This document shows, in pieces, positions 11,801 through 21,400 of a DNA stretch of 64,000 bases. Source of the stretch: Amyelois transitella (Eukaryota > Arthropoda > Insecta > Lepidoptera > Pyralidae); contig NC_083522.1 of the NCBI RefSeq assembly GCF_032362555.1, positions 2,582,001-2,646,000 of the forward strand, read 5' to 3'. The stretch's first letter is position 1, and each line of letters starts with the position of its first letter. The notes below the pieces were generated by a model. The model did not search any database. It saw only the letters and a program-made list of their open reading frames with translations, and was not told the DNA's origin. Position numbers and translations under genes: made by a program.

Positions 11801-14800
11801 TCTCGTCTTACCTCGGCAACATTTCTAGCCTAATCCATTATATTATGGTTACATTTATAGTTTTTCGATTATGTTTTCACTTACCGTAAGAACAGTGGAA
11901 ATACATAAAAGTATAGTAAGTGCAATAAATACTATCCCTCCATCGTCACAGTCCCGCCTGGAAAGTTCACTTCCCTTGTAATTACGGCTCTGTCTCGCTC
12001 ATTATGTGAAATGACACAGCGAGTTAGACTAAACGTTTCCTACGTTACTAGGTAGTTCCTTAGTCGCTTGTTTTATGCCTTTGAGGCAGTTGTAAATGTT
12101 ACTTAAGAAAATCGTTAACGATTTTATTACTATGTGTTGTGCCGTGTTGTTCCCGGCACCAATATAAAATAAAAAAGAATAGAACCACTCCATCTCTCTC
12201 CCATGGGTGTCGTAAAAGGCGATTAAGGGATAAGCTTATAAACTTGGGATCCTTCTTATAGGCGATGGTATAGCAACCTGTTACTATTTGAATCTTAATT
12301 CTATCATTAAACTAACAGCTGAACGTGGCCTGCCAGTGTTTCAAAACTGCTGGCTCTGTCTACCCCGCAAGGGATATAGACGTGATTATATATATGTATG
12401 TAATCTTCTTATAGGCGATAGGCTTGCAACAGTCAGGTACCTGAATATGTTACCGTGTTCCAAAATGGATAAGGTCCCTTTGGGGGCTATTCACGAACCT
12501 TTGTCTCATTAGACAGACCCCTAGATCCCCTAGACTTTCCATCGGAACAACAAGATAAAACGAGGTTTTGTTATAATTCGGCATCTTTCATATTTCTTTA
12601 AATACTTAGTCGGTAGCGTTCTTGGAGACAGTCAAAAGGTTTTGGATTGACCCACATTGGTACCCAAATTAGGGACCATTATCAATGATCGCCTAATAAC
12701 GATAAATTACTTTAACAACAATAATCTCTTGTACTTTCTCTCGAGTGACCATATTTTTTTCTCAAGTCATAACATTTACTGACATTAAGTTAGTTGTACT
12801 TTAGAAGATTAGTCAAGTTGCAATTTGCCGCGCTTTTTCAGATGTATGTGGGCTATAAAGTAAATTTTAATGTCACAGACTAACAAGCTATCTTTGCCAC
12901 TATTTTTAAAACACACTACCTATTTTAAAAACAAAAGTTCCTTACTCTATAAATGCACAGATATAAAAAAATTGCAGAACATACGCAATTAGATGAGTAT
13001 GGACTTCTGGAAAACCTTACAGATCATAATACTAACAAAAGACCAAAGTTTGAAATTATTATTTGATTGCGAAAATCAATATTAGTATTTCAAATTTTTT
13101 TTATAAAATTCCCACGTGTTTAGGGTTATCTAACGCTAAAAACACAACTGGCAATAACGTGAAACATAGAAAGTGACACATGAACGGTATTGTGGCCAAA
13201 ATAAGTGCTATTAATTCAAAATAAGCCCGCAATACCCTGTGATTTGGCTCCATTGTCCGGGAAAATTACAACCTTGTGGGAAAGTGTCACACGTGTGGTG
13301 ACTCAACCTTATTTTTAAAAGGAAAAGTTAAAGGTTACACTTGCCGTGGACTTGGATTTCGTTGGACTGTCTAAAAATTACAATACAAATACATTAACCT
13401 AAGGTTGATTTAAAAAACCCCACTTCAGTGACCTGTTGCATGAAGTACTATAGTTTTCACTTTGTCCCTGATATGGAAGTAGTATCGTTATATCACGTTT
13501 TTATCCCTTACGAGTTAGACAAGAGCCAGCAGTTTTGAAAAGACTGAAAGGCCACGTTCAACTATTCTTGTATGACGTTTTATCTGTCTTTATTGCAAAG
13601 TCTCTTAAAAGCCAAGGTATTAATAACATATTAAAGAAAGAAAATTTCCTTGTTGACAGGTTCGCGCCGGTGGTTGATGCTGACGCTCCAGGCGCTGCTG
13701 CTGGCGACCAGCAGCGGGAAGCATCACCCTCACAGGCGGTCCATGCCCACACAAGCGGTAATTACAGCATTGCCACTTTAATAAGTTACACCTACGTACC
13801 GTACCTGCGCAGAATTTTGTTTGGCGCGAAAATATTTTAGCGTATCAGTCTAAGAGGGCGCAATTTGAACCCGTGATCTGAACTGTCCGCTATTATAAGC
13901 GAAATAGCAGGAGAAATTTTATTTGTTGGATTTTACATTTGTAATAAGTACTTAGTATCATTATTAAACTGTTTCCTTTATCCAAGTACAATTGCAATGC
14001 AGTTATCGCTTCGGAATAAATTTAAAAATCATTTTACATTAGTCTACCTATGCTCCATCTATCTAGGGGCTAGCATGGCACGCCCGTCGACGTTCTTATG
14101 GCGCGGTAAACTATCGCTGTCCCGTGTCAAATGGAGCATAGGTACTAATATTAAATGATTTTTGAAATCGGTTCCAAAGCGATGACTGCATTGCAATTGT
14201 ACATGGATAAAGGAAACAGTGTAATAATGATACTAAGTACTTAACGTTACATTTTATGATTGCTGAGACAGCAACACAATGCTATAAAAATCACGACAAA
14301 CTTTCACTTGATTTGTTTTCAGACAATACCAGTATCAAAGAGCGGCTGGCGGCCTGTCATCGGCTCGGGGGGCGTCCTCTACGGAACCTTCGCGGGCGCT
14401 CACCAAAACCCCTCGTACAAAATACCAGTCCCAGTATTAGACTTTTATCCCTCATCGTCCCGTCCACTAGTGGCCAGAGACGCAACCAAACTAACATCAA
14501 TAGCCCAGAGCTATAGACCAACAACTCTTAGAACCGTATCGGCAGCCCCTCCCGCTCCCCCCGCCAACCAACCAATCAACTCTTACCACAACCCTTTCGC
14601 TTTACCAAACAACGGGTTCACATACAAATACATCCAGAACTTTCCATTAGACAGCGTCTTGATCCGAAACCCGCAGAATCCATACGCCGCTCGCCCGGTT
14701 TTCTCTAAATACCCGGCGAAAATCAAACAGCCGTACCACAACACTGTGTTGCAGCAACTAACAAATATACAGCCGATACATTTCGGGCAATATCAGACGA

Positions 14801-17800
14801 GCAAGCCCCTGGATGTGTTTGGGAAGCCAGTGGAGGGCTACGCGAGGCCGACGGAGCCCAGTAAACAATCGCATGGCACGGAGATCTTTAAGCCCGAGGT
14901 GTACAAGTTGCCAGACAGCGACACGGCTTCGCAGTCGCTGACCCAGCAAGTGAAGACAGCTCAGCAGTCGTTCGTGGTCACCCCGAAGGCACCAGCTTAT
15001 TCCCACTATGCATTCCAGGACGCCTTTCCACCGAGCATTTTAGGTGAGAACATTTTTGTATTTGAATACGATTATTTAAAGTGTATTTAAAATAAAACGA
15101 TTTTTCTTACTTGTAATCATTACTGTAAAAAACTAAAATAGTAAACAATGATAGTACATATAATTAATTCTGTGTATGATAGTAAAAAGTTAAAATCAGT
15201 CAATATGAAACATTATGAGTGTATGGATGGAAAGTGGTAAATTTATTTATATTGGCAACAAGGTTACACACTAAAACACTCTACAAAGCTAACACAATAT
15301 TTTTGTATCAAGATGAAGATTAACATAAATCATTCATAAATCATTCTTCCGTTCCAGGAACATTTGGCTCGTTTGGAGTCCAGTCAGTGAAAGCAAGAGA
15401 CCCAGTATTCCCTAACACGAAGACCACCTATCTGCCTCCACAACCAACCAAGCAGACCATCTTCAACTCGTTCAGCTTCTCACCTTCATACAAACCTACT
15501 GTTGGTGTACTCAGTTCCACCACACCCAAACTGCAAACAACTTTGAATCAACTGAACTTTGCCTTTAACGACTACAAAACACCAACTCAACAGACAAAAG
15601 TCTCAGCAACTCCAGCTAAAATAGACCCTAATGCCCCGACAAAAGGCTCATTCAAACCAAGCCCGCAAGATCCATTCATCAAACACTTCCAAGCGGGCTA
15701 CAATAAGGTGGCAGTGACCACATATAACCCAATTCAAGCCACGACTTTGGCTGGCAACTATTACGACTTCGCTTTCCCCTCGCAACAAAGTGCGCCTGTC
15801 CAAAACCAGAACTTCAATACATATGAAAATAAGAAACAAAAGATACACGACAGCTTCGCCGCTGGAGGGAACCAAGTTGTAAACCAAGTCCCTCAACACT
15901 TCACCAACCCACCCAAGCAAGACATAAACTCCGTAAGCAGCAGACCGACCTATGAAGTCATAGAAACTACGGATTCAGGCGACGATATCGTCACACACTC
16001 GTCACCCCCAGCGTGGACTTACCAGTCATACGATAATCTGAAATCAACAGAGCAGTCGGTGACGAAACACTATATTGATAGCATCTTCGGCCAGCCGACG
16101 ACGACGACCGTGCCCGAACTTCCCGAGGAATATGCCATCGTGACCGAAGCCGACAAAGGCTATGAAAACTCTTTGATTTACGACGGCCACGTTGAATCTC
16201 AAAGCAGGCGGCCTCTGGGCGATGACTTCGAACCCATCGGTAAGCACAAACTGAAAGACTACTACTACAAGGTGTCGACAGCAACGTACGAAGATCATAC
16301 AAGACGAACGAAGAAACCTACCGACGCTCCTAAGATTGAAGTTACCACAACTCACTTCGATATCACGCACGACAAAAACAATGAAAATCCAACTGAAGCT
16401 CTGCCTACGCTGCCTCCTAATAAGCATTTCAGACGTCCTAGTTCCCAAGAACCATTAGACAAGGATAAGATTCGGAAAAGGAATAAGAACAGGAGACGAC
16501 GGCCTCCGCTAGCGAACATCAACAACACAAGCTCCACGACCCGAAAATATTATCAGACGACAACAGAGGCCCCGTTACTACAAACCACGGAACCTGAAGA
16601 ATCTCATACATTTAAACCCCGCGTCCGGCCTTTCAAACTAAAAGGTCAACCTAATTTGACGACACCAAGCATCACGACGGACCTGACCACTAGCGCATTA
16701 CCAACAATCTCACCGACGAATCCCACACTTGTCAAAAAGAAACTTGTTCGCCGACCGTTGACAACAACTACAGAAAGACTAGAAACTACAACTCAGATTT
16801 ATAGAGACTCCGAAACTAGCAATGATTCACCAATAATGAAAATAGCTAATCGTCCCACGTACTCTAAGCTGTCACAATCTTATGAGTATAAATCCAGTGA
16901 AACGCCTGACTACACTCACAAGCAGGACGAGAAAGATACGCCAACTAGTGACATAGCTGTAAACTTAAGCGAGACAACAGCCCGTAATGAAGCAGATCAG
17001 GCCACTGCCTTTGCATTCCATAAAGATGTAAAACCAATTGAAGCTAAATTAGAAACTACTACGGATTCTGCCAAAGGAACCGAAGCACCTAGCGAAGTGA
17101 CGAGTAATCGCGGTGAAACGCCGGGAAGAATACAAAGACCTAGACTGAAGAATAAGTTCAATCGACCGAAATTCAGCGTCAAGGATTATAGAAATCGGCT
17201 CAACTCAACGACAAGTACAACTGAGAAAACGGAATCGTCAACAAAATTAAGATTCCCACAGAGAAGGGTACCGGGCACTGAAAGCTATTTCAATACTGAC
17301 GTTGAAGTAACTACTGAGAGAAGAAAGTTCATGCCCAAAGATCCGCGTCACAAGTCAGGTAACTACTCTGAAAATAATGAACAAGTTGAGAAAGAGATAC
17401 ACTCGATAAGACCACAGAGAAATAGACAAACGGCGGAACCCACTGAAGCAGTTACACAAAAAATATCCTCGCGTATTAGGAATAGCCAGCGCAGAACTAA
17501 ACCGACAGAAGAGACTGAATCAAATCCTACGACTGTCCACAGCAAACGGCCTCTTAGGAAAAAGATAAAAGATTCAAGCGGAGAAGAGACACAAGATGTA
17601 CCTGTCACTGAAACCACAGTGCACTACGACCACAAAAACGATTATACATCGGAAAGAACGCGGTCCGAGAGCGCAATAATGAAGATAGCTGACAAAAAGC
17701 ACCAAGATCATCATTTGGAGCACATATTTGAACATTCCAAACGAGTGTCTGATCTGACGTTAGCAGCGAGCAAGGATTACAATACTCCCGGCATGTTCAA

Positions 17801-17915
17801 AACAGTTTCTTCGAACAGCCGGCGGATACCAAATTACTTCACGATAGCTACAGACGATCCTATTCTGCCCATCGAAGCATTCTTCCCACAGTTGAACCAA
17901 AAGAAGGAATCGTAA
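5881..17915 (+). CDS. Large secreted, Thr/Pro-rich, cysteine-poor protein (four exons)
   Basis: Proposed exons are 5881-5938, 13660-13757, 14323-15043 and 15358-17915. They have canonical GT-AG borders and matching phases (1, 0, 1), giving 3,435 nt or about 1,144 residues. The last two exons are secure; the first two rest on phase and sense. Exons 1 and 2 encode a basic start followed by the hydrophobic run LMLTLQALLLA, a likely signal peptide or anchor. If exon 1 is wrong, an ATG at 13677 keeps the same signal. Residues about 60-1144 are low complexity: TTT and PTTTT clusters, basic runs such as RKRNKNRRRRPP, the block NRPKFSVKDYRNRLN, and a repeated IMKIA(N/D) motif. Many N-x-S/T sites suggest glycosylation. 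There is no cysteine after the N-terminal part and no catalytic domain. The C-terminus is the least simple part (NYFTIATDDPILPIEAFFPQ). A mucin-like or cuticle/extracellular-matrix role is inference only. An AATAAA follows at 18380. Confidence 0.7.
8733..8984 (+). repeat. Family A dispersed repeat, near full length
   Basis: It runs from gtcacgtcccttgcgg to tgccgggaacaa. It retains gacaggttgctagcccatcg and gaaagagatggagtggtcct. Its middle has an inserted tctatagtctat duplication before atcccttagtcgcc. Confidence 0.8.
9050..9103 (-). repeat. Family A fragment
   Basis: A reverse fragment of the starting end only (ctgttgacactgtctattcc then gcaagggatgtagacg). It lies about 65 bases beyond the forward copy ending at 8984, giving an opposed pair. 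Confidence 0.6.
9762..9993 (+). repeat. Family A dispersed repeat, decayed
   Basis: A forward copy from tcacgtctatattccttgcg to agtgccgggaaccaca. It has a deletion in the agctgtttggcttaatg part. Confidence 0.75.
10192..10448 (+). repeat. Family A dispersed repeat, full length
   Basis: The best complete forward copy, from the catacatacattag lead-in through tcacgtctatatccctt to ggtgccgggaaccacacgg. It is useful as a reference for the family in this window. Confidence 0.85.
10640..10810 (-). repeat. Family B repeat fragment
   Basis: Reverse copy: ggttccctgcaaactttgcg, gacgggagtcgtttcatgtg, cctctccagaaaggtgaag and accgggattaaatcc are the complements of the Family B landmarks at 2880-3040. Confidence 0.65.
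12138..12403 (-). repeat. Family A dispersed repeat, full length
   Basis: A complete reverse copy from gtgttgttcccggcaccaat to gggatatagacgtgattata. The small stem sequence is degenerate (cagtgtttcaaaactgctgg). A 27-base duplicate of its middle (cttcttataggcgataggct) follows at about 12404. Confidence 0.85.
13494..13566 (+). repeat. Family A fragment
   Basis: A forward fragment with only the first ~70 bases (cccttacgagttagac, ttgaaaagactgaaaggcca). It sits about 95 bases upstream of exon 2 of the secreted-protein gene. Confidence 0.65.
13941..14243. mobile_element. Foldback/MITE-like element with ~110 bp inverted arms
   Basis: The left arm (about 13941-14053) and right arm (about 14131-14243) are imperfect reverse complements: taagtacttagtatcatta pairs with taatgatactaagtactta, and acaattgcaatgcagt with actgcattgcaattgt. 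A ~77-base GC-richer loop contains cgtcgacgttcttatggcgc. The element lies in the second intron of the secreted-protein gene, ending about 80 bases before exon 3. Related loop sequence occurs at 37195-37283, 52402-52450 and 59651-59735. The inverted arms are seen directly; transposon identity is inferred. Confidence 0.75.
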
Positions 17916-18379
17916 TTTTCCTGAGTTATTTTAATTTTAAAACCAAATTATTTCCGATTGCCAAAGTACTCCTTAAGCTCAATAAGTACTTGTTGACTGC
18001 ACAAATCACTTGTGATCTGAATTCATCACTTTTACGGTGTTCTTAATTTCAAATTAGTATTTTTTTTTGCATTTACATACCAAATATTGAAAGTGATGAA
18101 TCAGAAGTATATAATTATACAAAATAGTTTCTCTAATGTATCTCAATGCGCTATGTTTTGTATATTTGTATGAGGGTGTTAGATTTTAATGAATATAATT
18201 TTTCTGTCAGATATGAACTGATGGAAGAATATTGGTGTTCACAATGTACACATTATTAAACATTATATATTTTATGTGTGAGTGAATGTGTGTGTGATGC
18301 TTAGCTTTGCGTGTCCGTGTTATGAAGAGACTAACTATTTATATTGTAGTTGATAATTTTGTAAATAAATAATTTTCTG

Positions 18380-18385
18380 AATAAA
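18380..18385 (+). terminator. Poly(A) signal, secreted-protein gene
   Basis: AATAAA about 465 bases after the stop codon. It is followed by a GT-containing stretch (aggtctagtattttc), the usual setting for cleavage. Confidence 0.6.
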
Positions 18386-18406
18386 AGGTCTAGTATTTTC
18401 ATAAAT

Positions 18407-18412
18407 TTTAAT
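18407..18412 (-). terminator. Poly(A) signal candidate, TRIP4
   Basis: On the minus strand this reads ATTAAA, 28 bases beyond the TRIP4 stop codon. No exact AATAAA is seen on that strand nearby. If it is used, the TRIP4 3' UTR is very short and its end touches or overlaps that of the convergent gene. Confidence 0.35.
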
Positions 18413-18439
18413 AAACTATATAAATAACAATTATATCTT

Positions 18440-21400
18440 TTATCCCGCGGTTACCTCTTCGATGGGAATTTTAGACATTTTCTGTATACATTTGATGGCC
18501 GCTTGGTGAATTGTTTTATCCAAGGTGTCTGAAAATAATGCACAAAGTTAGACATCGTTCGAGGGATTTGGCAACGAATTTACATAAACATTTACAAACC
18601 GTTCGAGAATCCTCAACATTAACTCGACGATCTTTCTACATATTTAGAACTCTTCCGTTTCTGAGTGACTGACTGACTGACAACGCACAGCTGAATCCGC
18701 GAGGTTTAGAGAATTGAAAATTGGCATGTAGATATTTTGATTATAGACATCACTACATAGTATAAAACAAAGTCGCCCATTTTGTCTGTAGTCCCTTCGT
18801 ATGCATAAAACTTTAAAACTACGCAACGGATTTTGATGCGGTTTTCACTAATAGAAAGAGTATTTTCTCCGACAGGTTTTTATATATAATTGAAATACAT
18901 TGAAACTATATTAGCTGAGTTATAGCGATTTATGTCCAAGAAGTCAGAAAAAAAATCTAATTGAAGATTGCATTTGTGCGTGCGCCGCTTATACCGTTGG
19001 ATACAAGTAAGAACAATGTATAGCAAAAACATTGGTCTTTATTAGTTCTACAAAAAAGTCCGCGATGACATATATCAAGCTTTTTTATTTAAGTCACAAA
19101 AACTACTTTTCTGTATTAAAAAATTGTTTAATTCGTTGGGTGATGTTTAACTGGTGATATAACCAATAATACATATATCCTTATCAAAATAAGTAAGTTC
19201 ATCATCACGAGCATTTAATTTAGATTATTTTTGCAGTTTACAGTGTGTTATTTAGACATATAGTTTAGGAGATATCACGATATTAGTATTGCGGCACGGT
19301 ACGGGCCGGCCGCGGCGGCGGGGGCAGCGTCCCTATAAATAGCGCGTCGGCGGCAGCGGCTCCCCATTAGCACTTTGAAATTAATATTTTTTCCAAAAAC
19401 TGATAGGGGGGGCGATCAAAGAAGAGTCACAGAAACCAAAAAACATTTTAATATTTTAAACGCGGTTAAGGGAAAGAGAAGTTATTGTGAATTGAAAATT
19501 AGTATCCAATATGTGTTGGTGCGTTGACTGTATTTGTCGAAGTAGCGGGATACACGCAAACGAAGTTGCGCGGGTCAGCTAGTTTATCTATATAGATATA
19601 CTAGCGACCCGCCCCGGCTTCGCACGGGTGCATAATTCGGAAAAAATTATACATAAAAACCTTCCTCTTGAATCACCTGTTACAAAAAACCGCATCAAAA
19701 TCCGTTGCGTAATTTTAAAGATTTAAGCATACAGACAAACAGACTAAAATAGCGACTTTGTTTTATACTATGTAGTGATATGATAAGTAAGTATTGATAA
19801 AGATCCATCACAAAGATGACATTTAACTTACAAATCTTATGTTGTCCTTTGATCGGAAAACGCAGCCGCAAACTGATGGGGTTCGAGCATATGAACACGT
19901 AGGGGCTGTCGCTCTCACCGCCCGGGTACCTAGGAACAATCAATACTTACATTATGAAGTTTTGTGCCGTGTGGTTCCCGGCACCAATATAAAAAAAAAT
20001 AGGACCACTCCATCTCTTTCCCATGGATGTCGTATATGGCGACTAAGGGATAGGTTTACAAACTTGGGATTCTTTTTGTTATTTGGGCGATGTACTAGCA
20101 ATCTGTCACTATTTTAGTCTCAATTCTATCATTGAGCCGAACTGCTGAATATGGCCTATCAGTATTTCAAAATAGCTGGCTCTGTCTTCCCTGCAAAGGA
20201 TATAGACGTGTTTATATGTAAAAATTAGATAAATCGTGTACATGTATTACATAATCACGTCTGTATATGCCTTGTGGTTTAGACAGAGCCAACAGACTTG
20301 AATGCTGAGAGGCCACATGTAGAACGTATAAATAAATTGTAAATGCTTACTTCTTCTGATATTCCTCTTGACTCAAACAATCGTCGACACTGACACACCC
20401 CAGCAGACAGCCGGTGGGGTAAAATGTAGGGAAATTCAGTTGCTTTTCTGTGAAACATAATATATAAATATAATATAGGTATGTTTTGTTTTGTTAAGAC
20501 GAGGACGAAATAAAAAACAATATTCTCACTATTTAGGTGATATGAATAATGATATGATGTTTCATTCAGCCTTTTCAAGACTGTTGGCTCTGACTACCCC
20601 GCAAGGGATATAGACGTGACCATATGTATGTATGTTTCATTGGAATACATTTGTTTGTAATATATTTATTGCACAGAAATTTACAGTTACAAGATAATAA
20701 TACATATGTACCTACCTAGTTATAAAATAAATAAATCACTTGCAATGGCGGACCTATACCATGAAGGGATCTCCTCCAGTCAACCGGCAAACAATATAGG
20801 ATAAATAAAAAAAGCGGCAAGTCGTTGTGTTATTATCAATATTCAATATGTATTTGCGAACGGATGAAGTATTTCCGACGCTTTTTCAGCGGAACATTAA
20901 GTTCATCCATACTTTCGAAACCAAATCTCCAAACTGGTTCCGGTAAAAAAATGTTTCCTTATCTCGAAACTTCCAAATCATAATCTAATCTAACCTCCAA
21001 ATGTGTGTGTGAGAGAGAGAGAGAGATGAGACTTGTAACTTAATTGATGTAATGTTTTTAATAATTAAACAAAATAATAATGTAACGAAAAAAACGCGCA
21101 CAAATTTCGAGGCAATGATGTCAACAATGATTTGTTTTCTTTCAACCTGTTGGTATGCTCTGAATGTACATTTACCTGGATACAACAACCTGTACTGGTT
21201 CTCCAAAGCTGCGATGACGTCATGGTCGGGAGGCTTGGCCGTGGCGGCGATCCAGAGGCGACCCCGATGACTGGTGTACCAGGTGCGACCCTCGTGACTG
21301 ATATACACATTATTATATTTATGTTTACATAAAAAAATTTGACAAAAAATAATCCATCCATGTGAATTCTAATGTTTTTACAGTGAGGGACACGGAAACT

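Larger units (their letters stand above)
5939..13659. other. Long first intron of the secreted-protein gene (proposed)
   Basis: This is 7.7 kb of AT-rich DNA packed with Family A copies and LINE-type tails (for example 6215-6300, with a TTTATCTA-type end). Short open frames on both strands lack splice context or family match. If exon 1 at 5881 is not part of this gene, the stretch is intergenic. Confidence 0.4.
17916..18439 (+). other. 3' UTR of the secreted-protein gene
   Basis: AT-rich sequence after the TAA at 17913-17915, ending near the poly(A) signal at 18380. It contains the alternating run tgtgtgagtgaatgtgtgtg. The last ~40 bases probably also carry the antisense 3' end of TRIP4. Confidence 0.55.

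Noticed and set aside
13535-13840. 101-codon plus-strand open frame over exon 2 of the secreted-protein gene
   Set aside because: It reads the exon in a different frame and begins in a Family A fragment. The frame giving a signal peptide and matching phases with exon 3 is the other one.
14256-14516. Alternative 86-codon frame and several minus-strand frames over 14256-17617
   Set aside because: They are shadows of the large secreted-protein exons. The chosen frame is open for 240 plus 852 codons and matches across the intron.
20985-21308. Longer 107-codon frame around TRIP4 exon 9
   Set aside because: Only 21297-21176 is bounded by splice sites and carries the ASCH sequence. The extension past the donor is intron read-through.
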